Shown here in pieces: positions 8,533 through 19,100 of a stretch of 64,000 nt of DNA; position 1 is the first letter of the stretch; each line of letters begins with the position of its first letter. Position numbers and translations under genes: made by a program. This DNA is from an uncultured Clostridia bacterium (GTDB lineage Bacteria > Bacillota > Clostridia > UBA1381): contig CAKSFT010000001.1 of assembly GCA_934454145.1 (NCBI GenBank), positions 62,001 to 126,000 on the forward strand, written 5' to 3'. The notes below the pieces were generated by a model. It was not told where the DNA came from, did not search any database, and was given only the letters and a program-made list of their open reading frames with translations.

Positions 8533-9281
8533 CCGTTGCTTTCCAATATTTTCAAAAACTTCTTGTCCGACAAAATCTCATTCGTCAGATATTTTCCGTT
8601 ATAAAACAGTGCATATGTGGTCACGGGCGATGCCGTGCTTTGTGCCTGTTCTTTCGTTTCGATGCGGACAGAGTGAAGCGCCTTTCCGCGCTCTTTTGCA
8701 ATGTTTTCTATAACACCCACATACTTTGCGGTAAACGGACATTGATTGGTATAATAAAGCACATATCCGTCTTCGTCGGCATGCGGATGCTTTGCACACT
8801 CCTTAAAATGAGGCGCCTCCGCGCCCTCCTCAAAAGGCAGATACCACAGTTCCACGCCGCAGTCCGATTTGTCGCATACCGAAAAGCCCTTTGCGTGCAA
8901 AAACTTCGGGTCTGCCAAAAAAGCTGTTTTTTTCGCCGACGAAAGAATACACAGCCCCCGTTTTCCCTTTTCTTTGCTGTCCGCAACCGCATAGTCCAGC
9001 AAATCCGTCGAATATCCGTGCCCCTTAAAAGAGCCTGATACCCACATGCAGTCTATATACATATACCCGTCTGCACAAATCGGCACCCACGCGTTTTCCG
9101 CCGGGATATATTCGATAAAGCATTTGCCACGTTCCACACTTCTGTAGAACACCAGCCCGTCATCAAACCTTTCCGACAGCCACGCCTTTTTCGACATCAC
9201 CTGTATATCCTTGTTGCTCGAAATCGCACAGCATATATGTTCTTTCTCAATATTTTCCTTTGTTAATCTTATGTATTCCAT
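8529..9281 (-). CDS. GNAT acetyltransferase with YoaP-like C-terminal domain
   Basis: 250 residues. The first about 150 form a GNAT fold: YIDCMWVSGSFKGHGYSTDLLD is the acetyl-CoA binding region, with Gly-x-Gly at its centre. The remaining about 90 residues resemble the YoaP thioredoxin-like domain, beginning GYVLYYTNQCPFTAKYV with a single cysteine where thioredoxins have CxxC. ATG at 9279-9281 is preceded by AAGGAG. The substrate is unknown. It is coupled to the ICMT-like gene by a 4-nt overlap. Confidence 0.8.
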   Translation of the reverse strand: MEYIRLTKENIEKEHICCAISSNKDIQVMSKKAWLSERFDDGLVFYRSVERGKCFIEYIPAENAWVPICADGYMYIDCMWVSGSFKGHGYSTDLLDYAVADSKEKGKRGLCILSSAKKTAFLADPKFLHAKGFSVCDKSDCGVELWYLPFEEGAEAPHFKECAKHPHADEDGYVLYYTNQCPFTAKYVGVIENIAKERGKALHSVRIETKEQAQSTASPVTTYALFYNGKYLTNEILSDKKFLKILESNG

Positions 9282-9293
9282 AACCGTTTCTCC

Positions 9294-9395
9294 TTACCCC
9301 TGTTTTGCTCCGACGCTTACAATCTTTGCATACACCTCTTCCGGAATCATCGGTTCGGCACTTTCTCTCAGCAGGCCTTCGCTTATGCGTCCGCT
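9294..9395 (-). other. Short open stretch without a start, between dtd and the GNAT gene
   Basis: A 33-codon open stretch (SGRISEGLLRESAEPMIP... ending VGAKQG) sits in the 145-nt gap. It has no good start codon and no RBS; an internal ATG would give only 18 residues. It could be the tail of a decayed gene. Not recognised. Confidence 0.2.
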
Positions 9396-9426
9396 TTAAA
9401 TACAAGTATCTTCGTTTTCCCGTTTA

Positions 9427-9876
9427 TTAAAATATTTTTTGGCTGTCAATCAATATTGTGACAGGTCCGTCATTGACAAGTTCCACCTGCATGTCCGCGC
9501 CGAATTTTCCGGTTTGGGTTCTGAACCCTCTTTCTCTCAGTGCTTCTGCAAATTTCTCATACAATTCGTTTGCATGTTCCGCCTTGCCCGCCGCCGAAAA
9601 ATTTGGTCTTTTCCCTTTTCGGCAATCGCCGTACAGGGTGAACTGCGACACCGCCAGGAGTTCTCCCCCCACGTCCGCGACGCTCAGATTCATTTTTCCG
9701 TCCTTGTCCTCAAAAATCCTCAGCCCGGCAATCTTATCCGCCATATACTGCACATCTTTTTCGGTGTCGCTGTCGCACACTCCCAAAAGTATCAGCAATC
9801 CACTGCCGATTTTCCCGATGACTTCGCCCCCGACGGACACCGAGGCTTTCGTCACTCTCTGCACAACGCTTCTCAT
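9427..9876 (-). CDS. dtd: D-aminoacyl-tRNA deacylase
   Basis: Hydrolyses D-amino acids (and mischarged glycine) from tRNA. 149 residues, standard length. Family signatures are MRSVVQRVTKASVSV at the N-terminus, the active-site SQFTLYGDCRKGKRPNF around 78-94, and the cis-Gly-Pro region NDGPVTILID near the C-terminus. ATG at 9874-9876 overlaps the stop of the ABC-F gene by 4 nt, so it is translated by coupling. Cytoplasmic, with a quality-control role in translation that fits the ABC-F neighbour. Confidence 0.96.
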   Translation of the reverse strand: MRSVVQRVTKASVSVGGEVIGKIGSGLLILLGVCDSDTEKDVQYMADKIAGLRIFEDKDGKMNLSVADVGGELLAVSQFTLYGDCRKGKRPNFSAAGKAEHANELYEKFAEALRERGFRTQTGKFGADMQVELVNDGPVTILIDSQKIF

Positions 9877-11777
9877 GCTCCGCCTCCTTCGTCAGACTTC
9901 CTCTGCAATTCTTCCCACAAAATATAATCCTCGTCCAGCTTTTTGCTGAGAGCGGCAATGTTCTCCGTTATCCCGAAAGCCTTTTCATAGTCGGACGCAA
10001 CCTCCGGGTCGTTCAGCTTTTCGTTTTCTCCCTCAATTTCCGCCTCAATTTCGGATATTTCGTTTTCAAGCCGCGCTATGGCAGCCTTTATTTTTCTTTT
10101 TTCCGCGTCTGCCGCTTTTTGACGCTTATAGTCATTCATTCCCGTGTTTTTCTTCTTCTCTTCGGGTTTTTCTTTCTTGAACTTCTCCAAAAAATAATCA
10201 TAGTTCCCGTCAAAATTTTTCAGTCCGTCACTGTCCAGATACAAAATCCTGTCAGCCATTTTGTTTATAAAATATCGGTCATGCGAAACCATAAGCATCG
10301 TCCCGTCATATCCCGACAAAGCGTCCTCAAGCGCCTCTTTGGATTGTATGTCCAAATGGTTTGTCGGTTCGTCCATAATCAGGAAGTTAACGTCGCGCAA
10401 TATCAGCTTTGCCAGTTCCACACGCGCCCGTTCCCCTCCCGAGAGAGTTTTTATTTCCTTAAAGACGTCCTCCCCGCGGAAAAGGAACACCGCCAGCGCA
10501 TTCCGCACTTCAGTTTGGGTCAATTTGGGATATTCGTCCCACAACTCGTCAATCACCGTCTTTTCCATAGATAAATTTGACTGAATCTGGTCATAGTAAC
10601 CCAAATATGTGTTTGCGCCGATTTTTACTTCCCCTTTGGTTTGCTCCAGCTCTCCCATGATAATTTTTATGAGTGTGGTCTTTCCGCATCCGTTCGGTCC
10701 CAAAAGGAACACGCGTTCTCCGCGTTTTATGTCCGCGTCCACCCCCGAAAACAGCTGCTTTTCCCCAAAGCTTTCAGCAATTCCGCGCAGTATAAGTGCA
10801 TCATCGCCGCCCCCTGCTCTTGCGCGGAAACGGAAGTTGATGCTGTCCGGGGTTTCCTCCGGTTTCTTCAGTCCTGCCTCAAGCTTTTCTATAACCTTCA
10901 GTTTGCTTTCCGCCGTCTTTATGTTCTTTTCCCTGTTCCATCTGCGCTGCTGTTCAACCACGCCCTCAAGCCGTTCGATTTCCCTCATCGTGTTGTCATA
11001 GGCGCGCTGCTCCGTCAGCTTTTCCACTTCTCTTTGTTTCATAAAGAAAGAATAGTTTCCGTTTTGCACATACAGCTTTCCTGCCTCAAAGCCAAATGTC
11101 CTGTTTGTCACCTTGTCCAGAAAATATCTGTCATGGGAAATAACAATCACAGCCCCTTTGAAAGATATCAAAAAATCCTCAAGCCACTCAACAGAATCTA
11201 TGTCAAGATGGTTTGTCGGCTCGTCCAAAAGCAGCAAATCCGCCCCCGAAAGCAGAATTTTGCAAAGCTCAACCCTGGTTTTCTGCCCACCCGAAAGCTT
11301 GTCCACGCGCATAGACAAGTCCTCCTCCGAAAATCCCAGCCCCATGAGTGCAGACCTTGCCTTGTTTTTATAAAAGTAACCGTCCGCGGCAGAAAAACGC
11401 TCCGTAAGCGTCTGCTGACGCTTTAACAATGTGTCGGAGGTATCTCCCATGTTTATTTTTTTCTGTATTTCCTCCAGTTCCTCTTCCATGGAAATCTGCT
11501 CCGAAAAAGCCTCCAGCACTTCGTCAAAAATATTCTTTCTGGAATCACTGCACGCATGCTGGGTCAGATATCCGATTTTTGTGTTTTTGTTTATAAACAC
11601 CTCGCCGCCGTCGGGTTTCATTTCCCCTGTGATAATCTTAAACAGTGTAGACTTTCCTGCTCCGTTTATGCCCACAAAGCCGATTTTGTCCCTCGAATCC
11701 ACAGAAAAGCCGATATCCGAAAACAAAACATCTTCGCCAAAGGTTTTCTTCAGGTTGCTTGCATTGACTAATATCAT
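9873..11777 (-). CDS. ABC-F family ATPase (ribosome-associated type)
   Basis: 634 residues, two ABC ATPase domains and no membrane segments. Domain 1 has Walker A GINGAGKST (about 36-44), signature LSGGQKTRVEL and Walker B LLLLDEPTNHLD. Domain 2 has GPNGCGKTT, LSGGERARVELAKL and FLIMDEPTNHLD. Between them lies the helical P-site tRNA interaction linker; the end is a charged coiled coil (from about 540). ABC-F proteins act on stalled ribosomes or give antibiotic protection; the subfamily (YdiF/Uup-like) is not resolved. AAGGA is 9 nt before the start. It lies 15 nt after the SLH-glucosaminidase gene. Confidence 0.92.
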   Translation of the reverse strand: MILVNASNLKKTFGEDVLFSDIGFSVDSRDKIGFVGINGAGKSTLFKIITGEMKPDGGEVFINKNTKIGYLTQHACSDSRKNIFDEVLEAFSEQISMEEELEEIQKKINMGDTSDTLLKRQQTLTERFSAADGYFYKNKARSALMGLGFSEEDLSMRVDKLSGGQKTRVELCKILLSGADLLLLDEPTNHLDIDSVEWLEDFLISFKGAVIVISHDRYFLDKVTNRTFGFEAGKLYVQNGNYSFFMKQREVEKLTEQRAYDNTMREIERLEGVVEQQRRWNREKNIKTAESKLKVIEKLEAGLKKPEETPDSINFRFRARAGGGDDALILRGIAESFGEKQLFSGVDADIKRGERVFLLGPNGCGKTTLIKIIMGELEQTKGEVKIGANTYLGYYDQIQSNLSMEKTVIDELWDEYPKLTQTEVRNALAVFLFRGEDVFKEIKTLSGGERARVELAKLILRDVNFLIMDEPTNHLDIQSKEALEDALSGYDGTMLMVSHDRYFINKMADRILYLDSDGLKNFDGNYDYFLEKFKKEKPEEKKKNTGMNDYKRQKAADAEKRKIKAAIARLENEISEIEAEIEGENEKLNDPEVASDYEKAFGITENIAALSKKLDEDYILWEELQRKSDEGGGA

Positions 11778-11792
11778 CTTTAATTATCCTTT

Positions 11793-12932
11793 TCAAATTT
11801 TTGTTTCTTCCATAGGCTTCAGATATTTATAATTTATGCTGTAACCATAATATAAATCCGGGCACCATTTTCCGCCAAGCTCTTCCAGATACTGCACACT
11901 TCCTGCCCATGCGATGGACTTGACGTTATAATATCTCCCGTGCGGTTCGCCGACCGGCTCTTTCCCGACATATGCCGAAATATGGTTAAAATGCGCCCTC
12001 ACGCCGTCGTCCGGTGTTGCAAAGCTTTCGTGGTCATATGTGGTGTCCCCGGTTGCCTTCGCGGTCTTTATCCCCGCCCAGTTGTTCTGCTCGGGGAGTA
12101 CATTTCCGCCATACTTGCCAAAGCCCGTTTCCTTTGCCGCCTGTGCATAGAGTATCTCGGGGCGTATCCCCGTCAGCTCTCCGTATTTCCAGTATATGTC
12201 GGCAATGTCGATAAACCTCTGTTCCGCATTTCTTGCCTTTGCCCATGCCTTTGCCTGTTCAAGGCTCACCGTGGATTCACCCACAATCGGCGTATATGTT
12301 TTTTTCACGCCCAGCTCCAGTTTCAGTCTCCCTGCCTTACTTTCCAAAACACGGTAAATAAAAGTGCATGCCTCTGCCCTGTTCAGCAAATCCTTCGGTG
12401 CAATGACATTGCCTTTTCCTTTCATATATCCTCTTTCCACAGCGATGCACAAAAGATTTTTATATTCATCGGAAATATCTTTGCAGTCGTCAAAGTTCTC
12501 GTCCAGGATATCCCTGTTCAGGACATTTCCTTCTTTGTATCCCGAAATCAGCACAAGCGATGCCGCAAATTCTTCTCTTGTCACATTTTCCTTCGGCACA
12601 AAATTGTCCTTCTTTATTTTCATATAATCCGCAAAGCTTTCGGCATACTGATATGCCCAGTCTTGGGCAGAAATGTCGTTAAAAGTTTTTGTGCCCTCCG
12701 GGACTTCCTTTTTCTTTCCAAAAGCCTCAACCAAAAGCTTTGCCATCTGCTCTCTTGTAAGGTTTGAACCCAAGGACAAATCTCCTCCTCCCACTCCGTT
12801 CATTATTTCTTTGTCCGTGCAGTATGTAACGGCGTCCTTCGCCCACTCAAATTCCGCCGGCACCACATAATCCGCCAGTACGCCTGCCGAAAATGCACAT
12901 ATCAGCGCAAATGCCGCAATAATTTTCTTCAT
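11793..12932 (-). CDS. SLH-domain cell-wall glucosaminidase (GH73-like)
   Basis: Exported peptidoglycan hydrolase. 379 residues from the second of two adjacent ATGs, which sits 7 nt after GGAGG. A signal peptide (KKIIAAFALICAFSAGVLA) is followed by three SLH repeats (about 25-75, 84-135, 145-205) that would bind secondary cell-wall polymer. The C-terminal about 150 residues resemble endo-beta-N-acetylglucosaminidase: EILYAQAAKETGFGKYGG with the likely catalytic Glu near residue 275, then NNWAGIK and FATPDDGVRAHFNHI. It has its own promoter and probably leads a unit with the ABC-F and dtd genes. Confidence 0.88.
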   Translation of the reverse strand: MKKIIAAFALICAFSAGVLADYVVPAEFEWAKDAVTYCTDKEIMNGVGGGDLSLGSNLTREQMAKLLVEAFGKKKEVPEGTKTFNDISAQDWAYQYAESFADYMKIKKDNFVPKENVTREEFAASLVLISGYKEGNVLNRDILDENFDDCKDISDEYKNLLCIAVERGYMKGKGNVIAPKDLLNRAEACTFIYRVLESKAGRLKLELGVKKTYTPIVGESTVSLEQAKAWAKARNAEQRFIDIADIYWKYGELTGIRPEILYAQAAKETGFGKYGGNVLPEQNNWAGIKTAKATGDTTYDHESFATPDDGVRAHFNHISAYVGKEPVGEPHGRYYNVKSIAWAGSVQYLEELGGKWCPDLYYGYSINYKYLKPMEETKI

Positions 12933-12986
12933 CATAATCCTCCGTTCTGCCGCCGCGGCGGCACAAGTCCAATTTATACTTTATAT

Positions 12987-13015
12987 ATTATATACCGTTT
13001 TGTCCGCAAATTCAA
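12987..13015 (-). promoter_or_regulatory. Promoter of the SLH-glucosaminidase gene
   Basis: TTGAAT (13010-13015), 17-nt spacer, TATAAT (12987-12992) on the minus strand, 55 nt before the chosen start. Confidence 0.68.
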
Positions 13016-13062
13016 TAAATGTAGTCAAATTGTAATAATAGCGAACCGACAAATAAAAACAA

Positions 13063-13096
13063 GGCTATAGAAAAGTCAATTGGCTTTTCTATAGCC
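13063..13096 (-). terminator. Terminator after the giant SLH protein gene
   Basis: 13-bp perfect stem (GGCTATAGAAAAG and its complement) with an 8-nt loop, followed by a T-rich stretch on the minus strand; the plus strand also has a T run shortly beyond. Confidence 0.88.
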
Positions 13097-13116
13097 CTGT
13101 AGTTTTTTATCCCTTT

Positions 13117-16100
13117 TTATTCATTCATCAGCCTTGCAAATCTCACAAAAACAGTCGCCGCTTCCGCCCTTGTTGCGGTATCCTTCGGGTCAAGCGTGGT
13201 GTCTGTCCTGCCCTTCAATATTCCCCTGTCTGCCGCCCATTGCATCGGCTCCATGGCATATTCCGCAATTTTCTCATAGTCGGAATAAGAAAGAATATTT
13301 GTGCTTTGTGACATATCCATATCCTTGTATTTTGCGTATCTGTAAAGCATCGCCGCCATTTGCTCTCTGGTAATCTCGTTTGCCGGGGCAAAAAGCTCTT
13401 CCGTGATGCCGTTGACAATTCCGTTTGCACTCGCCCATGCCACCGCGTCTTCATAGTATGCCCCCGGCTCCAAATCCGCAAAATCGGATTTTTCCGCATA
13501 CGGAGAACCTTCCATTCTGTAAAGCACAGTCACAAACATTGCTCTGGAAAGCTTTCCTCTCGGCGCAAACTTAGTCGCCGACACGCCGTTCATATAGTTG
13601 TTTTCATATGCTTCCTTCACTGTTTCCCAATACCAGTCGCTCTTTGTGACGTCATCAAACGGCAGTTCATCTTTTTCTCCGAAGATAACCTTCACCTCGG
13701 TGTCCTGTGTGATTGATTTTATCGTGTATACCTCACTTCTTCCCACCGAAACGCCGTTTATCAGAATATCGCGCACGGCATACCCTTCGTCGGGCACCGC
13801 CGTCACCGTGACGCTTGTGCCGTGATATGCCTTTGTGTTTGAGAGTGTAACCGCGCCGTGCTCCGTTTCGGCCACTTTTATGTTGTACACACTCACCGCC
13901 GAGCTGCCCCGCTTTGTCTGGCCGCTCTGTGACTCTGTGCGCCTAAACGCCGCGATTGCCTGTGTGAGATTTGTCACCTCTTTGGTGTACTCCTCCTCAC
14001 CGCATGCGCTGTCCGCAAGCACATCTTTTGCCCTGTCAATCGCCGCCTGCAAAGCATCTCTCTTGCTTTGCGACGCTTTTATGTCGTTTTCCAGCAATCT
14101 CATTGCCTCTTCAATTTTGTCTGTCAAATCAGACCGGGAATTGTTTGCAATTTCCAGCACAACCAGGTCTGCAAATCCTCCCGAAACATTTGTGCCGTCC
14201 TCCGTCTGCATGCTCAGCGTATTCAGCTTTGCTTTCACAGCCGTTTCGCCCGGCGAAAGGGCTGTCACCCTGCCGCTGTCAAACGCAATCCTGTTTTTCT
14301 CATAAAGCACGCTCCAGTCAATCAGCTCCGCGTCCGGCTCAAAAGTTGTTCCGCTTTGCGCTGAAAGCACAGCCCAAAGGCTGATATCCGCGCCGTTTTT
14401 CATTTTTATTTTCTTTATGCCGTTTTCGGTTGTGATTGTGCTGTCACTTCTCAGCGCCAGCCCCGAAAAGGCAAAACTTCCCCGGCGCACAACATACACC
14501 GTCAGCTCGGAAACATTCCCGGCGGCGTCCTCTGCATGCAAAATATGCTTCTTGTAGTTTTCGCCGTCCGCCAATACGGCGCCAAATTCAAATCCTCCGT
14601 TCTCAGCAATTGTTATCCCGTCCTTTTTGCCGTCAATGCTCAGTTCTGCCGTTCTCTCGGTCAAACCTTCAATCCTATAACTGCCGTCATTCTCAGCAAA
14701 AACAGTGTTTGTGCCGAAAACGGCCACTACCTTTTCGTCATCACCGCTTGCCGCACTGTCGGCATAACGCCTTGCAAGCGATAGCACCGGCGCGGAAGTG
14801 TCTATGGAAAATCCCAGTTGTGCGTCTTTTATGTCGGTGTCTTTTCCGCTTATGTGGTCCTTTGTCTTGGTGTATGCGGTAAAGTCAATGACATAGTCAC
14901 CGTCCTCCAAATCATCAAGGACAAATTTCCACTCCTTCTTCATCTTGTTGTCGCTGTACGCCTTTTGCCCGTTTACGGAAAGCTGTACAAATACGTCATT
15001 TTCAAATGTATATTCGATTATGATGCTGTTTTGATTTATATACTCCTTAGAGGTATCAAAATTCGTCTTTACCTCCAAAAGCTCCGGCATATCCGGCTCC
15101 GGCATGACAAGCTTATCCGAGGCAACAACCCCGTCGCCGTAATAATAAATCTTTTTGTACTCTCCGTCTGCGCTCTGTGTACCGTATTCCTCGCGCAGGG
15201 TCTTTATCTTTACATAATATTCCTTGCCCGGCTCGAGATACGCCTCTTTGCCGAAAACAAAGTTTTCTCCCTTTTCAAACTGACCGAAATTGTTGTTTAA
15301 AACAGTCCCGTCCGACGCCGTGATTTCCGCAAGATAATGCGTATAATCAGGGTTTTGTGCGTCCTTTACGCTCACAAACAGATTGCCGTTTCCGCCATAG
15401 TTTATGTGCACACTTTCCACCGGTTTCGGCAATTTCGGATTCACAAAATCCATCGCCTCGCCGCTTATCGCAAGGCTTATTCCCTCTGTTGTCGAAACCG
15501 TTGTCACAGCATAATACTTTCCGCTTTGGAAGGTATCGGGGAGTGTAATCTTTTCGTTTCCCGATTTCAGCAGTATGTCATTTTTATGCAAAACATTTAT
15601 CCCCAGTGTATCACCCTTGTTGTCCGCGGTTTTTATTTTTTCAAGGATATCTTTGTCCTCTGTGAGATATACGTCCACATTCCCCTTCTGTTCTCTGCCG
15701 CCCTCGATTGTCCACGAAACAGACGGCGAAAATACATCTGACGGGTCATACGCCAGAGAACATGATTTTATCTCTGTTATGTCGTCCACACCGTTTACCG
15801 AGAAAGAAGTTATTTCTATGTCGGGTGTGGTGTAGCGCACTGTCCATGTACCGTCCAGGATACTGCCTTTATCTGTCACAGTGACATAGATAAATCTGCC
15901 GTCCTCGCGGTTTTGCACTAGCATATTTCCTCCGCCGCTGCCGTCGTCGGAATATGTCCTGATTTCCTTTCCGTCTTTGTTGAACAGCGTGATTTCCCCG
16001 GCCTGCGGTATTCCTGTTCCGGTATACGGTATTTCAAACAGCAGTGCGTCCTGGTTTCCCGCGTTCTTGATATCCGCTTTTGCCTCTTTGTATGCTTCCC

Positions 16101-19100
16101 CGTTTTGCGGTGCATAAAGCATTTCAATCGGCAACGCATGCACATTTGTTCCATAATATCCTTCTGCGCTCAAAGACTTCGTGCCATCACCCTTGCTTGG
16201 CGGACTCAGGTCAATATTTTTCCCAAACGATACTTTGTCGCCCCAATAATATATGACGCCAAACTTTATCCCGATAATCTTTATGTTTGCGCCGATAAAC
16301 TCGTGTGACACTGCCGCCTCAACCCCGGCAAGTTCCTTTCCGCCCACAAGCGGAATACTGTCGGGTATGCATATGCTTGCAAAGATGTATCCGTAAAAAT
16401 AATCGTCCGCAATCGTCACCGTGATTCCGCCCTTTATGAGTCCGTCAATGATGCTCACATTCCCATAAAGCTCCAGTTCCCACGGTTCTATCCAACGCGC
16501 CGAAATCCCGGCATCCATGTCCAGAAGCTTGTCGCTGAACTTCAGCTGCATATCCCCCTTCAGCGAAAGCCCCTCCAGGTTGATTTTTGCGTCAAAATCT
16601 CCTACAAGCGTGCTTATCGCCTCAAGCCTTGTGAAAAGCAAAAGCGTTATCGGCGGAAGCGAGTCAAACTGCCCCCCGATTGTGTCGGCAAGCTCGTTTA
16701 CGCCTCCGCCCAGGCCTGTCATATAAAGCACCGGCGGAACCAAGGGTATTTTCAGCCCGTCACGGATATAAAATTCAATCTTATCCGGCAGTATTGTTTC
16801 CTTGTTTTTCACCTTTACTTCTTTAAATGCAAGTATTCCTTCACATTCAATAATCTTTATATTCAGCCCGACATTCAGCTCATAAATGTTTTCTATCGTG
16901 TTTATCGTCATGCTTGCATAAATCCCCGGTGCATTTGACACCAAAGAGCCCAAAACGTCGGACGGCAATGCCAGTGACATCGTGGCGTCTATGCCGATAA
17001 AGCCGGTGTCATCAACAGTCACAACGCCGGCTTTGACATCTCCGTTTTCGCCGAACATTACATTGTTTACCTCAGCCGAAAGCTGTCCTTCTGAGAGCTT
17101 TGTGTCCTTTTTTATCTTGTCGCCCGTCGATGTCGTCTTTGGCGGTGTTTCGTCAAACAGGCTGTTCATATCGCCCGAGATGTCTTCCTGATCTGCCGAA
17201 AGACTTTCGTCAAACAAACTGTTCATAGCGTCCGAAATATCCTCCTGGTCGGACGTCAAGTCAGTTTCCTGTTTGCTTTTTTCATCTTTTTTCTTCTTTG
17301 CGCTTATCGGTATGCTTATGCTTCCGCCAAAACCTATGCCATAGGTCACCATGCCGTCAGAATTTTCATACCACTGCGAGCTCATTTCGCCGTATTTCAA
17401 ATCCACCAAAAATCCGCCTACAGATTGAATCATCGTTGCCGCGCCGTCCAGTGAAAGTCTGAAGGGGTTCCCTTCGTTGATATAGCAATCGCCCAGCCTT
17501 TCCCCGTCCAGTGTATAAACGATACCCCTCTGTGCCGAAAAGCTCCACTTGCTTCTCCAGACATTTATGGAATTGACAACCTTCAGCAGTCCGTCACCAT
17601 TGACGGTATACCTGCCGTTCTTTTCAAAAATTTCAATCGGCGAATCGCCTTCATAAGAAAGCATGTTGTTTATAATCACATCGCCGTCTGCCGGATTTGC
17701 CTGCCAATAACGTTCTTTGTTTTTCCCCTCTCCGCGTTCCATTTCACGCAGATTCGCACGCACTGTCAGCAAAATCTCATGCTCGCCGATAGCCTCCTTG
17801 GTGCCAAAGTCATATCTCAGCTTTTCTTTGTGTATTTCCCCGGTTTTTTCCTGTTCTCCGTGATAAAACTTCAGATATTCGCCTTCGTCCCCAAAGGTAA
17901 AGAAGTCATAGTCCGTCGTCGTCCCCGTTGAACGCACAAGCGCAATTATACCATATGATTTCAGGCGATATTTTTCATCTGCCGACACCTGAAGTTTGTG
18001 TGCACATGTGATTGACTTGCCAAACGCCTGTACAAGCGCCGGGTCGGTAAACTCAAACACAAGCTGATAATATCCCACAGACAATTCCTCATCTGTCGAG
18101 AAACTCATATTCTCATATTCTTCGTCCAAAAAGGCAATGTTTTTCTTTTCAATCAGAACACTGTGGCTGCTTGTGGTGTGTTTAAGCCTCAAGTCCCACC
18201 CCTGGTTCACATTTGCCAAAACTTCAAATGCCTTCATGTCCCCCGTAATCGTGACCGCTTTTTCGCCTCCGGTCCAGACGATTTCAGGGTTAAGCTTGTT
18301 CATCTGTATGTCCGGCACGCTCCCCGTGACAGACGGCAGAATGACGCTTCTCTCCCCTGCCGTTTCCACGGTTTTCTGCGTCCCGTCGGCGAGGTTCGCC
18401 GTTGCCGTCAGCGAAACATATATGGTTGCGGCACCCAAATCCGCCTGCGGAAGCGCCCTCATTGTGTACTTTTGTACAAGCACCTCTTTGCCGATTTCAT
18501 TATAGGTTACCTGTGGATTTCCCGACACCGGCGCCAGCTTTTTGTCATCATAAGTGATATTCAAAAGTGCCGCGCCAAGCTTTACGGAATCATCGGCAGT
18601 GTTGTCAATCTCCACCGTCACCTCAAATTCACCGTTGTTTTTATATGACTTTCCGTCATCGGACAATTCGACACGCCCCGCTGTTATGTTTATCCCCGTT
18701 GTGTCATGCGTGGGGTTGGAAAGGTTCCCGATGCCGTAAAGCATTTCTCCGCAAAAGCTTTCCCCGGCGCCAAGCGTTTTGTTTTCCCAATATATCGCCG
18801 CCGCGCTGTCCGGCTCTCTGTAGTCGTTGGAATAATTTGTAAAATCGCAATAATTGTCTGCCTTATATTCATATCTTGTGTTTGCAAGATTTGCCCAGTG
18901 TCCCATAATGACACGGCTTGCCACTGTTCCGCCGTTCCAGCCTTTTGTCAGGATATAAGAAAGCTTTGACGGATTTGCAAGCGAGTCCACGCACCGTATC
19001 TGCGAGGGAAGTTCTTTCCCCGCAAATTCGGTTTCTGTCATTGTTGGGCGCACTGCGTCATCCACGACAAAATACGGTGCGTCAATGTCGTTCCCGAGCG

